The translations under genes and the position numbers were made by a program. From assembly GCA_027323595.1 (NCBI GenBank), contig DAHWBL010000438.1, positions 1-15,056 on the forward strand: a stretch of 15,056 nt of DNA, in the 5' to 3' direction. Under the pieces are notes generated by a model that saw nothing but the letters and a program-made list of their open reading frames with translations, ran no database searches and was not told where the DNA came from. Shown here piece after piece: positions 13,616-15,056 of the stretch. Each line of letters begins with the position of its first letter. Positions within the stretch are counted from its first letter, which is position 1. This DNA is from Acetobacteraceae bacterium (GTDB lineage Bacteria; Pseudomonadota; Alphaproteobacteria; Acetobacterales; Acetobacteraceae).

Positions 13616-14857
13616 TCAGCTTTTATGTCCAAGATCCGCGCAGCTGCGCAGATTCGCCTCCGCCCCGGCATCGATCGCCACGATGTCGAACAGGTCCGCA
13701 TCATTTTTCATGTTCGATTTCGCCTTAGACTGCAAGATGAGCACGGACTGGATGGCCTGATGATCACACGCGCGCATGATCTCGGGGCCCTTGCAGGTAT
13801 CATAATGCGCGCCGTCAAGCTCATGGATCACCGCATCGGCGGACACGCCGCCGGCGCGACGCATCGCATCCAGGATCAGCCGCACGCCGCTATATCCGTA
13901 GGCGCCGTAATCCGAGGGCAAGGCGCCGGAGTATGCCGCGCGATAGGCATCGTTGAAGGATCTGGCTGACGGAAATTGATTTTCGATTTCCCAGTAGTAG
14001 TTCGAGCCGCCGACCACGCCCTCAAACACATCCGGGCTGCTGGCGAGGCGCTGGTTGTACAACAGCACCGGCACCACGATCTTTGCCTGGCGCTTGATTC
14101 CGAAATCAACGGCCTGCTTGATGGAATTCGCCTGGTCGCGGCCAAAATTGCAGATGCACACGACATCCGCCTTGGACGCACGTATCTGCGGCAGGAATGT
14201 CGAATAGTCCGAGGCGCCGACGGGATGTTTCAATTCGAGCACGATATCGATCCCGCCGATGGCGGTTGCGGCGCGACGAAACCCGGCCGCCATTTCCTGG
14301 CCGTAGGCATAGTCGGCCAGCAGGATCGCCACGCGCATGCCCGGCTTGAAGACATGTCGCGCCACCGCCCCGGCCGTCATGTGTGGATTAAGCGCCTCGT
14401 GAAAGGTGGTGCGCGCGAAGTCGCTCGCCTCGGTGATGGTATCGGACTGGCTGATCGACACGTACAACATGCCACGCGCCTTGGTGATCTCATTGACCGC
14501 CAACTGCACCGACGATGACAGCGAGCCGACGATGCAATCGACGTGATCCTTCTCGATCAGCTCAAGGGTTCTCGTCGCCGCCTCACCGGGGCTCAACTTG
14601 TCGTCGCGCACCAAAAGCTCGGCCTTGCGCCCCTTGAGCCCGCCCGAGGCGTTGAACTGGGCCACCGCGATCTCCGCGCAACGCACCTGGTCCTTGGCTT
14701 CCGCCCCGTACGGGCCGGTGAGCGGCGTGGGGAAGCCGATGCGGATCGGTGCGTCCTGCGCCCAGGCGGCACGCGAGAGAATGGCTGGTGCCGCCAGCGA
14801 CAATGCGCCACCGCGCAAGGCGACACGCCGCGTCAGGCATGATCTGATTGCTTTCAT
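13616..14857 (-). CDS. HAAT ABC transporter substrate-binding protein
   Basis: A 413-residue periplasmic type I binding protein (Peripla_BP_6/LivK-like). The signal peptide is MKAIRSCLTRRVALRGG plus a hydrophobic core ending SRAAWAQ; the twin Arg at 10-11 within TRRVAL suggests Tat export, with cleavage after Ala33. The mature protein opens IRIGFPTPLTGPYG (38-51), the usual lobe 1 beginning, followed by GGLKGRKAELLVRDDKLSPGEAATRT and VDCIVGSLSSSVQLAV. The ligand pocket cannot be read for specificity. The start is ATG 14857, with GGAG and GGGGAG purine stretches just upstream. It is 19 bases downstream of the Mo-hydroxylase large subunit gene, so importer and oxidase are probably one transcript and the ligand is probably that enzyme's substrate or a relative (inference). 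Confidence 0.92.
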   Translation of the reverse strand: MKAIRSCLTRRVALRGGALSLAAPAILSRAAWAQDAPIRIGFPTPLTGPYGAEAKDQVRCAEIAVAQFNASGGLKGRKAELLVRDDKLSPGEAATRTLELIEKDHVDCIVGSLSSSVQLAVNEITKARGMLYVSISQSDTITEASDFARTTFHEALNPHMTAGAVARHVFKPGMRVAILLADYAYGQEMAAGFRRAATAIGGIDIVLELKHPVGASDYSTFLPQIRASKADVVCICNFGRDQANSIKQAVDFGIKRQAKIVVPVLLYNQRLASSPDVFEGVVGGSNYYWEIENQFPSARSFNDAYRAAYSGALPSDYGAYGYSGVRLILDAMRRAGGVSADAVIHELDGAHYDTCKGPEIMRACDHQAIQSVLILQSKAKSNMKNDADLFDIVAIDAGAEANLRSCADLGHKS

Positions 14858-14876
14858 CTCCGGCTCCCCTTCGGTT

Positions 14877-15056
14877 TCATTGTTCTGTGTTCCAGGCGTC
14901 GACTCGTCCAAGTGCCCGCAGCACCCGTTCGGGCGTGATGGGCAGTTCCGCCAGCCGCGCACCCAGTGGTCGCAGCGCGTCGTTGACCGCGTTCAGAACC
15001 GCGGCCGAGGCCCCGGCGGTTCCCGCCTCTCCCGCACCCTTCGCGCCGAGTTCGCT
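14877..15056 (-). CDS. Xanthine-dehydrogenase/CoxL-family molybdopterin large subunit, C-terminal end; enters from the right edge
   Basis: Only the last 59 residues and the stop are in the window. They read SELGAKGAGEAGTAGASAAV, then LNAVNDALRPLGARLAELPI and a short tail, TPERVLRALGRVDAWNTEQ. The KGAGEAG motif, holding the catalytic Glu that activates the Mo-bound water, and the following AVLNAVNDAL are diagnostic of molybdenum hydroxylase large subunits (xanthine, CO, nicotinate, quinoline and furoyl-CoA dehydrogenases). The medium (FAD) and small (2Fe-2S) subunits would be expected to the right. These enzymes hydroxylate aromatic or N-heteroaromatic carbons with water as oxygen source. Which substrate cannot be told from the tail. 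It is upstream of and co-oriented with the ABC importer. Confidence 0.85.
   Translation of the reverse strand, partial: SELGAKGAGEAGTAGASAAVLNAVNDALRPLGARLAELPITPERVLRALGRVDAWNTEQ

Overview
The window looks like a chromosomal stretch from a high-GC alphaproteobacterium, possibly Rhodospirillales/Acetobacteraceae. This is inferred from the strong G/C third-position bias, the iscR-cysteine desulfurase arrangement, the HAAT-type ABC transporter with an Arg-Arg signal peptide and the molybdenum hydroxylase next to it. The lineage is inference and no rRNA or tRNA gene is visible. I saw no insertion sequence, CRISPR array, prophage gene or integrase.

Left end (1-1610, minus strand): a sulfur / Fe-S assembly operon read leftwards as cysE, then iscR, then a cysteine desulfurase that runs off the window. 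CysE makes O-acetylserine for cysteine synthesis, the desulfurase takes sulfur from cysteine, and IscR is the Fe-S-sensing regulator. A TATAAT box overlapped by a TAATCA direct repeat lies just upstream of cysE. Next comes a 541-base gene-poor interval holding a 14-bp imperfect tandem repeat.

Middle (2152-5917): an alpha/beta hydrolase closed by a strong intrinsic terminator; a luciferase-like flavin monooxygenase; two small exported Thr-rich proteins on the minus strand (one a lipoprotein); and a chromate transporter split into two overlapping half-size genes.

Right half: two gene blocks that face each other. On the plus strand (6028-10266) lies a tight five-gene catabolic operon: cupin, cupin, carboxymuconolactone-decarboxylase-like protein, oxalate-CoA-ligase-like acyl-CoA synthetase, ketopantoate-reductase-like dehydrogenase. 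On the minus strand (15056-10271) lies the 3' end of a xanthine-dehydrogenase/CoxL-type molybdopterin large subunit, followed by a complete branched-chain-amino-acid-type (HAAT) ABC importer: binding protein, two permeases, two ATPases. The two blocks end 4 bases apart. The simplest reading is one catabolic locus: import of an aromatic or heteroaromatic acid, hydroxylation by the Mo enzyme, ring cleavage by a cupin dioxygenase, then CMD, CoA-ligase and reductase steps. The substrate cannot be read from sequence, and this combination is the best candidate here for an undescribed pathway.
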